The translations under genes were made by a program, and so were the position numbers. The notes beneath the pieces were generated by a model, which was not told where the DNA came from, made no database searches, and saw nothing but the letters and a program-made list of their open reading frames with translations. A DNA stretch of 32,764 nucleotides from Helicobacter labacensis (GTDB lineage: Bacteria > Campylobacterota > Campylobacteria > Campylobacterales > Helicobacteraceae), in the NCBI RefSeq assembly GCF_003660285.1, contig NZ_QXQQ01000019.1, positions 1-32,764 on the forward strand. The letters are read 5' to 3'. Positions 26,049-32,764 of the stretch are shown in pieces; the first letter of the stretch is position 1, and each line of letters begins with the position of its first letter.

Positions 26049-27687
26049 TTAACTCTTATGCCTGTGTTCTTGAATCTCTTTTGACTTCTTTTGTTCTAAC
26101 ACTTGGTTAATGAGCCATTGCTGGAGAATAGAAAACACATTGTTCACCGTCCAATAGAGCACCAACCCGGCCGGGAAAGTGATCAAAAAAATCGTGAAAA
26201 ACACGGGCAACATTTTGAAGATTTTAGCTTGGGTGGGATCGGTGATGGTATTGGGGGTGAGGGCTTGTTGGAGATACATAGAAATCCCCATTAACAAGGG
26301 TAAGATAAAATAGGGGTCCATTAAAGAGAGATCGTGAATCCAAAACATCCAACCCGCGCTTTTGAGCTCAACAGCGTTGTAAAGCACGCGGTAAATAGCA
26401 AAGAACACCGGGATTTGTAAGATCAAGGGCAAGCACCCCCCCAAGGGGTTAGCCCCATGCTTTTTGTAAAGTTGCATCATGTGCATTTGCAATTTTTGTG
26501 GATCGCTCTTGTATTTCTCTTGCAACTCTTTCATTTTGGGGGTGAGATCCTTGAGCTTTTGCATGCTCACCATGCCCTTGTAACTCAGCGGGTAGAGAAT
26601 GATGCGCACAACCAGCGTCAACAAAATGATTGCCCAACCCCAATTATGCGTATAGGTGTGCAAAAAATCCAAAAGCAAGAACACGGGGCGGGCAAAAAAG
26701 GTGATCATGCCATATTCCACCACATCGGTGAGCATGGGCGCGATGGTTTCTAGGTGGCGGTAATCTTTAGGACCAATGTAGCCATGCAAATTGGCATCCC
26801 CCTTTAAAGAAATGAAGGGCAGGGGGTTCTTTGTGCCCGCTTGGCTGTCTATGATGATCTCTAGGGGGGTGTTAGAGAAAAATAAAGTGGTGTAGTAGCG
26901 ATCCACGCTAGCCACAAAGGCGATATGGCTAAAGGATTTGGCTTGTTTAATATCCCCATCTTCTATTTTGTCAATCTTTTGATCCAGAGTGCCTAATAAC
27001 ACCCCGTGGAAAGCATACCCGTCCGCATCAGCCACCGGGCGACTCCCATTAGAGAGAAGATAGGTGCTATTGGCATTGGGGGTTTTGGGGGTGATCTCTA
27101 GTTTGAGATCGTAACTCAAATTGGCATGGAAAGTTAAGATTTTTTTAACCACCACACTAGAGAGCTCTTGAGTGAGGGTGAGATTTTGTGCGCCCTTTTC
27201 TAAATTGAGATCGCTTATCGAGGCACTATAGGGGGTTTTAAAGGCTTCTTGATTGAGTTGGCTGTCCACAAATCTAATTTCTAAGGGCTTGAGCGCGTCT
27301 GGACCCAAGAGGGGGAGTTTGCTCAAGGGTTCTAAGGGTTGCTTGCTAAGTCCCACCAAGCGTTTGGCATGTTCTAAAAAGCCCTCGTCTTTGTGGGTGG
27401 TGAATTTCTTGTCTTTGAGATACATTTGGGCAATGCGCCCAAGATGGTCGATCTCAATCTCCATAGAGGGGGCATGCACGCGCGCGATGATGGGCGCGCT
27501 TTTCTGTGGGGCTTTAGGGGTGGTGCTTTCTAGAGCGATGTTGGGCGCGCTGGGGGTGCTAGGCGCGCTGTTTGCTTGTAGGGGGGGAGTATTAGGTTTG
27601 GAGGGGGCAAAAAAAATAGCTATAAAGGCTCAAGAACACAAAGGAGAGCGCGACAGCCAAGATCAAACGAAGATTATTGTCTTTCAC
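26049..27687 (-). pseudogene. yidC: Membrane protein insertase YidC, frame broken at an eight-T run
   Basis: Inserts proteins into the inner membrane. The main frame, to 27479 and upstream, holds the periplasmic domain and the conserved five-helix core (ending [20 protein letters not shown]). The expected first helix lies in another frame: from GTG at 27687 (AAGG six bases before it) it reads [20 protein letters not shown] then SYF and is lost at codon 26. The run A8 at 27609-27616 is T8 on the coding strand. Removing one T joins the helix to [16 protein letters not shown] and the rest, for about 545 residues, the length of H. pylori YidC. As written the gene is disrupted near its start; slippage or an error could restore it. 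Confidence 0.85.
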
Positions 27688-27997
27688 TAGAAACCTTGAG
27701 AATATAGTAAGGAATAAAAGTGTTAGGGTGTTTGGGGATTAAAAAGTAAAGGGGTGTGATGGGCGCGCTGAATTTGGGTTGCAGGGGTTTGGAGCCTATG
27801 GGGTAATCTATCCCGCCTTGGCAATAGGGGTTACAGGCTAATAGGCGGCGCGCGCTACGCCAAAGGGCTTTATCTAGGCGTTCGTGCTCTAAGAGCCAAA
27901 GCGCGTAAGTCGAACAGCTAGGGTAAAAACGGCAACAAGAGGGTTTGAGAAAAGAGAGTGCTCTATAGAGGCGCAAGAACATTTTGAATATCTTCAT
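27674..27997 (-). CDS. yidD: Membrane protein insertion efficiency factor YidD
   Basis: A 107-residue peripheral inner membrane protein that helps YidC. The family core CCRFYPSCSTYALWLLE (residues 21-37) with three cysteines and the ACNPYCQGGIDYP segment are clear. The gene overlaps rnpA by 4 bases (ATGA) and the yidC start by 14. The C-terminal 40 residues are less conserved. Confidence 0.94.
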   Translation of the reverse strand: MKIFKMFLRLYRALSFLKPSCCRFYPSCSTYALWLLEHERLDKALWRSARRLLACNPYCQGGIDYPIGSKPLQPKFSAPITPLYFLIPKHPNTFIPYYILKVSSERQ

Positions 27998-28344
27998 TTA
28001 GAGCCCTTGAGGCGTTTTTCCAGACATTGCAAAATATGCGCGCGCAAGGTGGCGTAATCTAATTGCACGACCCCCACCTTAGCCACAAAGATAATGGCTT
28101 GGGGGATTTTTAAAGGGGCATTGCGTAAAATCGCGCGCACGCGCCGTTTGATCAAATTTCTCTGCACCGCATTGCCCACCTTTTTAGACACACTCAAGCC
28201 TAATAAGAGCCCATGCGCGCCTAAAAATCTTTGGTGCAAGGGTTCTAGGGGGAGACAATAGAGCATAAAAACCCCACGGTGCTTTTTAACACCCTTCTTA
28301 TAGACATAGTTAAACTGGCGCGTGGTTTTTAAGGACTGCACCAT
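27994..28344 (-). CDS. rnpA: Ribonuclease P protein component
   Basis: The protein subunit of RNase P, 116 residues, basic. The motif VSKKVGNAVQRNLIKRRVRAILR is the family's RNR signature and binds the RNA subunit. The N-terminus KTTRQFNYVYKKGVKK is typical. The ATG at 28344 shares one base with the rpmH stop (TGATG); a TTG just before it is less likely. The order rpmH-rnpA-yidD-yidC is the standard arrangement near bacterial origins, though no origin is seen here. Confidence 0.95.
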   Translation of the reverse strand: MVQSLKTTRQFNYVYKKGVKKHRGVFMLYCLPLEPLHQRFLGAHGLLLGLSVSKKVGNAVQRNLIKRRVRAILRNAPLKIPQAIIFVAKVGVVQLDYATLRAHILQCLEKRLKGSK

Positions 28345-28478
28345 CAAAGAGCGAGCTGTCTTCTCCCCTTTGCCCTTCTAGCTTTGATGACCTTACGCCC
28401 ATTCTTGGTTTTCATGCGCACTAAAAAACCATGCGTGCGTTTTCTAGGGGTGTTATGGGGCTGGTAAGTGCGTTTCAT
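28344..28478 (-). CDS. rpmH: Ribosomal protein L34
   Basis: A 44-residue, highly basic ribosomal protein. The start [18 protein letters not shown] is the L34 signature, followed by [20 protein letters not shown] and the end QLAL. AAAGGA lies just before the ATG. It is the first gene of the rpmH-rnpA-yidD-yidC-khpB-mnmE group and has a 62-base gap upstream that probably holds the promoter; GCTAAAGTAG on the minus strand is only a weak -10 candidate. Confidence 0.97.
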   Translation of the reverse strand: MKRTYQPHNTPRKRTHGFLVRMKTKNGRKVIKARRAKGRRQLAL

Positions 28479-28540
28479 GTGTGTCCTTTAAAATTTTCAA
28501 AAGGGCTACTTTAGCGCATATTGGCTAAAAACTATCTAAA

Positions 28541-28939
28541 CTAGCGTTCTTGATTCTTGTCTTCAACCAAAATATAGAGCTCATTGAGCTTATTGGTTTG
28601 CAAGAGATCCACCACTTTCACAAAGCTGTCCAAATTGCTGTTTTTATCGCCCTGCAAAATAATGGGGGTGTCCTTGGCGTAGCGTTTCACGGCTTGTTTG
28701 AGCGTCTCAAAGCTCACTTTGCGCTTGTCTAGGTAAAATTCGCCCTTGTGCGAGATGGCGATATTCACCTGCTTTTTGTTGAGCACATCTTGGGATTTAT
28801 CCGAACTTTGATCCACCTTGGGGATATTAATGGGGAGTCTGGAAGTGGTTACAAAAGAAGCGGTGGTGAGCACAATCACCAAGAGCACCAACATAATATC
28901 AATGAAGGGCACCACATTCATGGAGTCGATTTTTTTCAT
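28541..28939 (-). CDS. exbD: Biopolymer transport protein ExbD
   Basis: A 132-residue inner membrane protein, with an N-terminal helix (MNVVPFIDIMLVLLVIVLTT) bearing the proton-conducting Asp in FID, and a periplasmic domain of about 90 residues. With ExbB it drives TonB-dependent uptake, in Helicobacter notably of nickel and iron, using the proton gradient. No tonB gene follows. The H. pylori homologue is HP1446. It starts 8 bases after the exbB stop. Confidence 0.92.
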   Translation of the reverse strand: MKKIDSMNVVPFIDIMLVLLVIVLTTASFVTTSRLPINIPKVDQSSDKSQDVLNKKQVNIAISHKGEFYLDKRKVSFETLKQAVKRYAKDTPIILQGDKNSNLDSFVKVVDLLQTNKLNELYILVEDKNQER

Positions 28940-28947
28940 CTTACTCC

Positions 28948-29421
28948 CTAAAAATCCGTGTCTAGGCGGTTATAACCGGTGTCCTGTGTAGCAGGGTGGT
29001 GGTAAATATCCCACTTGGTGGCGATGATCTCACTTTTGCGCACCAACATGTTGTAGATCACCACAGAAGGAATCGCCACAATCAAGCCCATGCCCGTAGC
29101 CTTGAGTGCGAGCGCAAGCCCTACCATGATCGCCTTAGTGTCCACAGAACCGGTGTGCCCCAATTCAATAAAGGTGAGCATAATCCCGGTTACCGTGCCC
29201 AACAAGCCTACATAGGGCGCGTTAGAGCCAATGGTCGCCACTAAGGTTAAACGGCGGTGCAAGTCTAATTCTAGTTTGCGCTTGTCGTTGTAGTCGTCCA
29301 CGCGCACGGTGGCATAAAACCACACCCGCTCGATCCCTATGGCGATCACGATCACGGATAAAAACGCCAAAAACCCTAAAATCCCATAATCGATCATTTG
29401 CTTTATCATAACATCTTGCAT
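28948..29421 (-). CDS. exbB: Biopolymer transport protein ExbB
   Basis: A 157-residue protein of the MotA/TolQ/ExbB family, shorter than proteobacterial ExbB as is usual in Helicobacter. Three membrane helices are visible: at the N-terminus (GILGFLAFLSVIVIAIGIERVW), then IGSNAPYVGLLGTVTGIMLTF and IMVGLALALKATGMGLIVAIPSVV. The GLLGTVTG and the conserved Thr are family hallmarks. The ATG at 29421 follows AAAGGGG and overlaps the smpB stop; a TTG just before is less likely. Confidence 0.93.
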   Translation of the reverse strand: MQDVMIKQMIDYGILGFLAFLSVIVIAIGIERVWFYATVRVDDYNDKRKLELDLHRRLTLVATIGSNAPYVGLLGTVTGIMLTFIELGHTGSVDTKAIMVGLALALKATGMGLIVAIPSVVIYNMLVRKSEIIATKWDIYHHPATQDTGYNRLDTDF

Positions 29422-29882
29422 CAAGACCCCTTTGAATGATTTTTGAGCGCCATTTTCGCGTCCATTTCCAACGCTTTCTTTTTCATGCTCTCTCTTTTAT
29501 CGTAAAGTTTTTTTCCTTTAACCAAGGCCACCTGAAGTTTAGCTTTATTTCTATGGTTGAAATAGAGTTTCAAAGCCACAATGCTCAAGCGTTGTTGCCC
29601 TACCTCTTGGGACCATTTGGCAAGCTGTCTTTTGTGCAGGAGCAATTTACGCGCGCGCATCTCCTCGGGCTTGTAATAGGCATTGACCGTCTGCAAGTGC
29701 GCGATGTGCATGCCAAAGACAAAGGCCTCGCCCCGCACGATCCTAACAAAATTATCCTTGAGATTCACCCGCCCCGCCCTAATGGCTTTAACTTCACAGC
29801 CCACCAACACGATCCCCGCCTCCAAACTTTCCAAAATTTCGTAGTCAAAAAAGGCTTTTTTATTGCGTGCGATCTCTTTCAT
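29421..29882 (-). CDS. smpB: SsrA-binding protein SmpB
   Basis: The partner of tmRNA in rescuing stalled ribosomes, 153 residues. The N-terminal IARNKKAFFDYEILESLEAG, GCEVKAIRAGRVNLKD and the basic C-terminal tail YDKRESMKKK are family signatures. In Helicobacter trans-translation is essential. The ATG overlaps the ispE stop by 4 bases. Confidence 0.97.
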   Translation of the reverse strand: MKEIARNKKAFFDYEILESLEAGIVLVGCEVKAIRAGRVNLKDNFVRIVRGEAFVFGMHIAHLQTVNAYYKPEEMRARKLLLHKRQLAKWSQEVGQQRLSIVALKLYFNHRNKAKLQVALVKGKKLYDKRESMKKKALEMDAKMALKNHSKGS

Positions 29883-30655
29883 ATCCCCCCTTTGGGCGCA
29901 AAAAACCCGCTCCCACTCCCGCTAAAAAACCACTGGGGACCCAATCTAGCCTCTAACTCTCTTAACTCTGGGGTGATTTGCAATGCCGGGGCTAGCAAGT
30001 CGTTGAGCGCGTCGCGTGGGTGGGTTTGCAATAGGGCTAGACTAGGGGTGCGCTTGAGTGTGGGGATATCAAGAGGAGTAGAGCGCTCAAAGGCACGATA
30101 GATAGCTTTTGTGGAGCAGGCGATCTTGGGGGCGTATAACTCCAGGTCTAAAAGGGGCTCTTCAAAACCCTGCACCACCTCTCCAAAATGACTCACATGC
30201 GCGCTTTTAAACCCTGAGATGAAAAAATTCACATCGCTCCCCACGCGCGCCCCAATTTGGTAGAGCTCCTCTAAGCCAAGACCTAGGTTTAAATGCGTGT
30301 TAATCGCGTTTAAAAACCCCCCCGCATCCGCGCTCCCCCCCCCAAAACCCGCTTGGCTAGGGATGTGTTTTTCTACCTCTATTTGCAAACCCTCCAAGGC
30401 TAAGTCCCCTTGCTTTTTATCCTGCCAATAGGCTTTTAGAGCCTGCCAAGCCTTGAAGATTGTGTTTTGCTCTAAGGGGCAATCAAAAGCACCCTTGAGG
30501 CTAAACTTAGAGGCGCGCTTGACTTGGATATAATCCTTAAAGCTATTAGCCACCAGCACCAGCCTAGAGTCAAGCAGGTGGTAGCCTTGTTCACAACCAC
30601 TGATTTTCAAAAAGATATTCACCTTGGGGCAAACTGCAAAGCCAAAGGGATTCAC
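29879..30655 (-). CDS. ispE: 4-diphosphocytidyl-2-C-methyl-D-erythritol kinase
   Basis: The GHMP kinase of the MEP isoprenoid pathway, phosphorylating CDP-ME, 258 residues. [12 protein letters not shown] (9-20) is the substrate lid region, [12 protein letters not shown] (99-110) the ATP-binding glycine motif, and Asp141 in GSDVNFF the catalytic residue. The C-terminal SGSGSGFFA fits motif 3. The ATG overlaps the csrA stop by 4 bases (30652-30655). Confidence 0.94.
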   Translation of the reverse strand: MNPFGFAVCPKVNIFLKISGCEQGYHLLDSRLVLVANSFKDYIQVKRASKFSLKGAFDCPLEQNTIFKAWQALKAYWQDKKQGDLALEGLQIEVEKHIPSQAGFGGGSADAGGFLNAINTHLNLGLGLEELYQIGARVGSDVNFFISGFKSAHVSHFGEVVQGFEEPLLDLELYAPKIACSTKAIYRAFERSTPLDIPTLKRTPSLALLQTHPRDALNDLLAPALQITPELRELEARLGPQWFFSGSGSGFFAPKGGI

Positions 30656-30894
30656 TTCAATTTGCCTAGCTGGATAGTCTTCCCCATGTTGGCTAACACC
30701 TCTTCGTTCACGCTTGCTGAGGCGCGCTTGTTCTCTGTGGCGATGGCTTCTTTGAGTTCAGAGCGTAAAATCAAAGTGTGCGCGGGGGCTTGAAACCCTA
30801 ACTTGACACTCCCCTTGTCAATGGAGATGATCTTGATGTGGATATCCTCCCCAATCACCACCCCCTCGCCTAGCTTTCTGGCTAAAATTAACAC
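30652..30894 (-). CDS. csrA: Carbon storage regulator CsrA
   Basis: An RNA-binding homodimer that controls translation and stability of mRNAs by binding GGA motifs. From the GTG at 30894 it has 80 residues and begins [17 protein letters not shown], the standard start; GAGGTAGCG precedes it. The frame runs upstream to 30924 but those residues are not CsrA-like. [18 protein letters not shown] is the conserved RNA-contact region. The C-terminus is longer than in E. coli, as in other Helicobacter. In H. pylori CsrA affects virulence, motility and acid or oxidative survival. Confidence 0.93.
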   Translation of the reverse strand: MLILARKLGEGVVIGEDIHIKIISIDKGSVKLGFQAPAHTLILRSELKEAIATENKRASASVNEEVLANMGKTIQLGKLK

Positions 30895-30901
30895 CGCTAC
30901 C

Positions 30902-31387
30902 TCAATGTGCGCTAATTTGCACACTCTCCATCACATCGCCCTGTTTGAGAGAATCTAGCACTTTGAGGCTCTGCGCGTCCTCAATCTGCCCAAACACCGT
31001 GTGCTCCCCGTCCAAATGCGGTTGGGGCGCAAAACACAAGAAAAATTGACTCCCCCCCGTGTCGCGCCCGGCATGCGCCATGGATAAAGCCCCCCTCTTG
31101 TGTTTGTGCGGGTTATTTTGCACCTCGCACTTGATGCGATGCCCAGGTCCACCCATGCCACTCCCATAAGGGCAACCCCCTTGGGCGACAAAACCGGCGA
31201 TCACGCGGTGGAAACTCAAGCCATTGTAAAAGCCCTCTTGGGCTAGAGTAGCAAAATTGCTCACCGCTTGGGGCGCGTCCTTGCCAAATAAATGGATCTT
31301 GATCGCGCCTTTATTGGTGTGAATCGTGGCGTAATTATAGGTGTCTAGCACATGGGGTTCAAGATCATAGGTTTTGAGTGCTTCCAT
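30902..31387 (-). CDS. ppiA: Cyclophilin-type peptidyl-prolyl cis-trans isomerase
   Basis: A 161-residue cytoplasmic cyclophilin. [13 protein letters not shown] (about 58-70) holds the catalytic Arg, and [22 protein letters not shown] the substrate pocket. No signal peptide. It is first in the block ppiA-csrA-ispE-smpB-exbB-exbD, with GAGGATTT before its ATG and a -10 box at 31418-31423. The homologue in H. pylori is HP1441, in the same order. Confidence 0.93.
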   Translation of the reverse strand: MEALKTYDLEPHVLDTYNYATIHTNKGAIKIHLFGKDAPQAVSNFATLAQEGFYNGLSFHRVIAGFVAQGGCPYGSGMGGPGHRIKCEVQNNPHKHKRGALSMAHAGRDTGGSQFFLCFAPQPHLDGEHTVFGQIEDAQSLKVLDSLKQGDVMESVQISAH

Positions 31388-31417
31388 AAATCCTCACTAG
31401 GGTTAAAAGATTCGAGC

Positions 31418-31423
31418 ATTTTA
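31418..31423 (-). promoter_or_regulatory. Predicted -10 box of the ppiA operon
   Basis: TAAAAT on the minus strand, start near 31411, leader of about 24 bases with GAGGAT. This would be the only clear promoter for the six genes down to exbD. Confidence 0.45.
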
Positions 31424-31457
31424 CCGATTTCAACTTAATTTATTAAATGGGGTATGT

Positions 31458-32255
31458 ATGCGAGCACTGGTGATCGCGCTTTTGGGGTTATGGCTGGGCT
31501 TGGGGGTGTTGCAGGGGGCTGAAGTGCTTAACACCTCGCTTATCCATAGGGCTAAGAGGGCTAAAGCCAAAAAACCCACCCCCTCTAAAAAGCGCAACCC
31601 CAAGCTTGCAAAGCGCGCCACCAAAGCCCCCACAAAACCAATAAGCCCCAAAGCCCCCAGCGTCTCGGCGCGTTGGATCTACAGCAGCGCGTTTCTAACC
31701 GTTTATTTTAGCGATGGGCATTACAAACAGGGCTATGGCTTGTTATTGCAAAATGGGAATTACTTGAGTGTCGCTAGTTTAGTGTTCGATGAAGGCATGT
31801 ATGCCCAAACCATCATGGCTAGAATGCAAGATGACAGCGCGCCCATGCTCATCTGTGTCGCGCGCCTGCATGTCAAGGCTATCGATCACAACCGCGGGCT
31901 TTCTTTATTGGGCACTTACAGCTTCACTAACGATTATTGCCAAACACGCCCAGAGAGTTACTACCACGCACGCATTTATAAGAAATACGCCCAAGACCTC
32001 CTAGCCTACAGCCATGCGCCTAACACAAACACACTCTACTACCCCCAGGTGGATTCCAAGGACGCGTTTGAAGTCCAACGCCTGCATAACTTCCATGACC
32101 CCAGCTTGCAAAACCTCCCCCTTGGTCGCCCCCTTTTCAACGCTCAGGGGGTTTTTATGGGGGTGCTAGATGGCAACCAAGACAAACTCAAGGTGATCAA
32201 AAGAGGGGTAGTGCTAGACTTCCTACGCGCCTTACAAAAACGCCGATTGCTCTAG
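31458..32255 (+). CDS. Secreted protein with inactive trypsin-like fold (HP1440-like)
   Basis: A 265-residue exported protein with a signal peptide (ALVIALLGLWLGLGVLQGA) and a long basic linker of Lys, Pro and Ala (about 30-68). The rest has features of a trypsin-like beta-barrel: GYGLLLQNGNYLSVASLVFDEG, the NRGLSLL segment and GRPLFNAQGVFMGVLD, close to the region around the catalytic serine in such proteases, but with Arg-Pro-Leu where GDSGGP-like residues would be. No His-Asp-Ser triad is visible. I believe it matches HP1440 of H. pylori from memory, in the same place next to ppiA. Function unknown; a ligand-binding relic is possible. Confidence 0.65.
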   Translation: MRALVIALLGLWLGLGVLQGAEVLNTSLIHRAKRAKAKKPTPSKKRNPKLAKRATKAPTKPISPKAPSVSARWIYSSAFLTVYFSDGHYKQGYGLLLQNGNYLSVASLVFDEGMYAQTIMARMQDDSAPMLICVARLHVKAIDHNRGLSLLGTYSFTNDYCQTRPESYYHARIYKKYAQDLLAYSHAPNTNTLYYPQVDSKDAFEVQRLHNFHDPSLQNLPLGRPLFNAQGVFMGVLDGNQDKLKVIKRGVVLDFLRALQKRRLL

Positions 32256-32646
32256 ACAGTATTTGGATTCACGCTAGAGTTTCAATTTGGTTATTCTAGC
32301 TAAAGCGCAAACCACATTTTTCCAATTTTTGGTGCCAATGCTATTTTGGCTAATGGTCTTGGGTAGTTAGTGGAAAAGCATCGCTGATATGGTGTTCTAA
32401 AAAGCTTAAAGGCGCGCCAAAGGTAAAGCCACCGATAAAAGCGCGCTAAATAAAAGGTTAAGGCTTTTAAGTCCTATGGCTAGGGGTTTTAAAGGGCAAT
32501 TTGGGGCATAATCTGTCCTCCTTTTTAATCTAAACCACCACACGGGTAAGACGAGGGCAAAACAAGAGGGCTTGAGATTAAAGTCTAACTCAGTGGCTAA
32601 AGTCGGCACACAGAGTCCATTTTTTAAGAGTAAGGTCTTTGGCACA
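32256..32646. other. Gene-poor stretch with remnants of a minus-strand start
   Basis: No intact gene is supported. A weak inverted repeat CTCTAG / CTAGAG (32250-32255 and 32274-32279) just after the previous gene could act as a terminator. On the minus strand an excellent ribosome site, AAAAAGGAGG (32517-32526), precedes an ATG at 32509 that reads MPQIAL then TAA. In a neighbouring frame the sequence continues as a hydrophobic stretch LNLLFSALLSVAL, which looks like a signal peptide. This may be the start of a decayed exported protein. Confidence 0.35.
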
Positions 32647-32764
32647 TTACAAAGAAGGGGGGTGTTTTTCTAAATGTTTTTGCAACGCCAAGCATAGCGC
32701 ATTATTAGACTTAAAGACTTGGACTTGTTGGTGTATCTTGCGGTATAGACAAGGGATATGATCT
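32647..32764 (-). CDS. 3' end of an unidentified minus-strand gene, cut by the window edge
   Basis: The final minus-strand frame is open from the right edge to a TAA at 32647-32649 and gives about 38 residues of natural-looking protein (DHIPCLYRKIHQQVQVFKSN, then a helix ending KHPPSL). The other two frames have stops. It is too short to identify. Confidence 0.45.
   Translation of the reverse strand, partial: DHIPCLYRKIHQQVQVFKSNNALCLALQKHLEKHPPSL

Noticed and set aside
27582-27596. G7 run in yidC as the cause of the frameshift
   Set aside because: The frame is continuous through this run (proline and leucine codons); the break maps to the A8 run at 27609-27616.
29436-30101. Open frame of 221 codons on the plus strand across smpB and ispE
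   Set aside because: Both minus-strand genes are certain and overlap each other by 4 bases; the plus-strand product looks like a reading of their complement.
32406-32645. Open frame of 79 codons on the minus strand with GTG start
   Set aside because: No ribosome site precedes the GTG and the text is not protein-like before the hydrophobic stretch; only the later part is discussed as a possible relic.
1-32764. CRISPR array, insertion sequence or origin of replication
   Set aside because: No regularly spaced repeats, no transposase and no dnaA or DnaA-box cluster were seen, although the rpmH-rnpA group often lies near origins in other bacteria.

Overview
The window looks like chromosome of a gastric, urease-positive Helicobacter that is not H. 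pylori, probably of the H. felis / H. heilmannii / H. bizzozeronii type found in cats and dogs. The reasons are a complete ureA-ureB-ureI-ureE-ureF-ureG-ureH cluster whose proteins align with H. pylori residue for residue at catalytic positions, an acid-gated urea channel UreI, NixA nickel permeases, TATAAT-type -10 boxes without clear -35 boxes, and several gene blocks in H. pylori order. Species cannot be fixed from the sequence alone.

Layout. 1-890: plus-strand coding debris in several frames, no intact gene. 892-5898 (minus): mqo, then rpoD - low-molecular-weight tyrosine phosphatase - NlpC/P60 peptidase, with overlapping ends. 6010-9254 (plus): tatB-tatC-queA-rsmG and two small genes, mostly overlapping, from a TATAAT box that faces away from the rpoD promoter. 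9282-9369: tRNA-Ser(GGA). 9508-15327 (plus): the urease cluster. 15380-16789: a COG3014-type lipoprotein. 16804-18898 (minus): two tandem nixA-type nickel permeases. 19011-22338 (plus): two TerD-domain proteins, an HD phosphohydrolase and an exported coiled-coil protein, apparently one operon. 22381-24021: an outer membrane protein with an HExxHxxxxxH motif. 24022-31387 (minus): twelve genes, ppiA-csrA-ispE-smpB-exbB-exbD followed by rpmH-rnpA-yidD-yidC-khpB-mnmE, in H. pylori order. 31458-32255 (plus): a secreted protein of unknown function. 32256-32764: mostly gene-free, with the 3' end of a minus-strand gene at the edge.

How the genes work together. The centre is a nickel and acid-survival region: structural urease (UreAB), the urea channel (UreI), nickel and GTP-dependent maturation proteins (UreE, F, G, H), and beside them two nickel importers that would supply the metal. 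The right-hand block covers ribosome and RNA processing (rpmH, rnpA, smpB, mnmE), membrane insertion (yidC, yidD, khpB), post-transcriptional control (csrA) and an ExbB/ExbD energiser pair, which in Helicobacter would power nickel and iron uptake across the outer membrane.

Two genes expected to be intact, ureH and yidC, each carry a one-base frameshift as given. The yidC shift is in a run of eight T and the ureH shift in a short T run. They may be sequence errors, slippage sites or real mutations. The part most likely to hold undescribed biology is the TerD-TerD-HD-coiled-coil operon, followed by the metalloprotease-like outer membrane protein.
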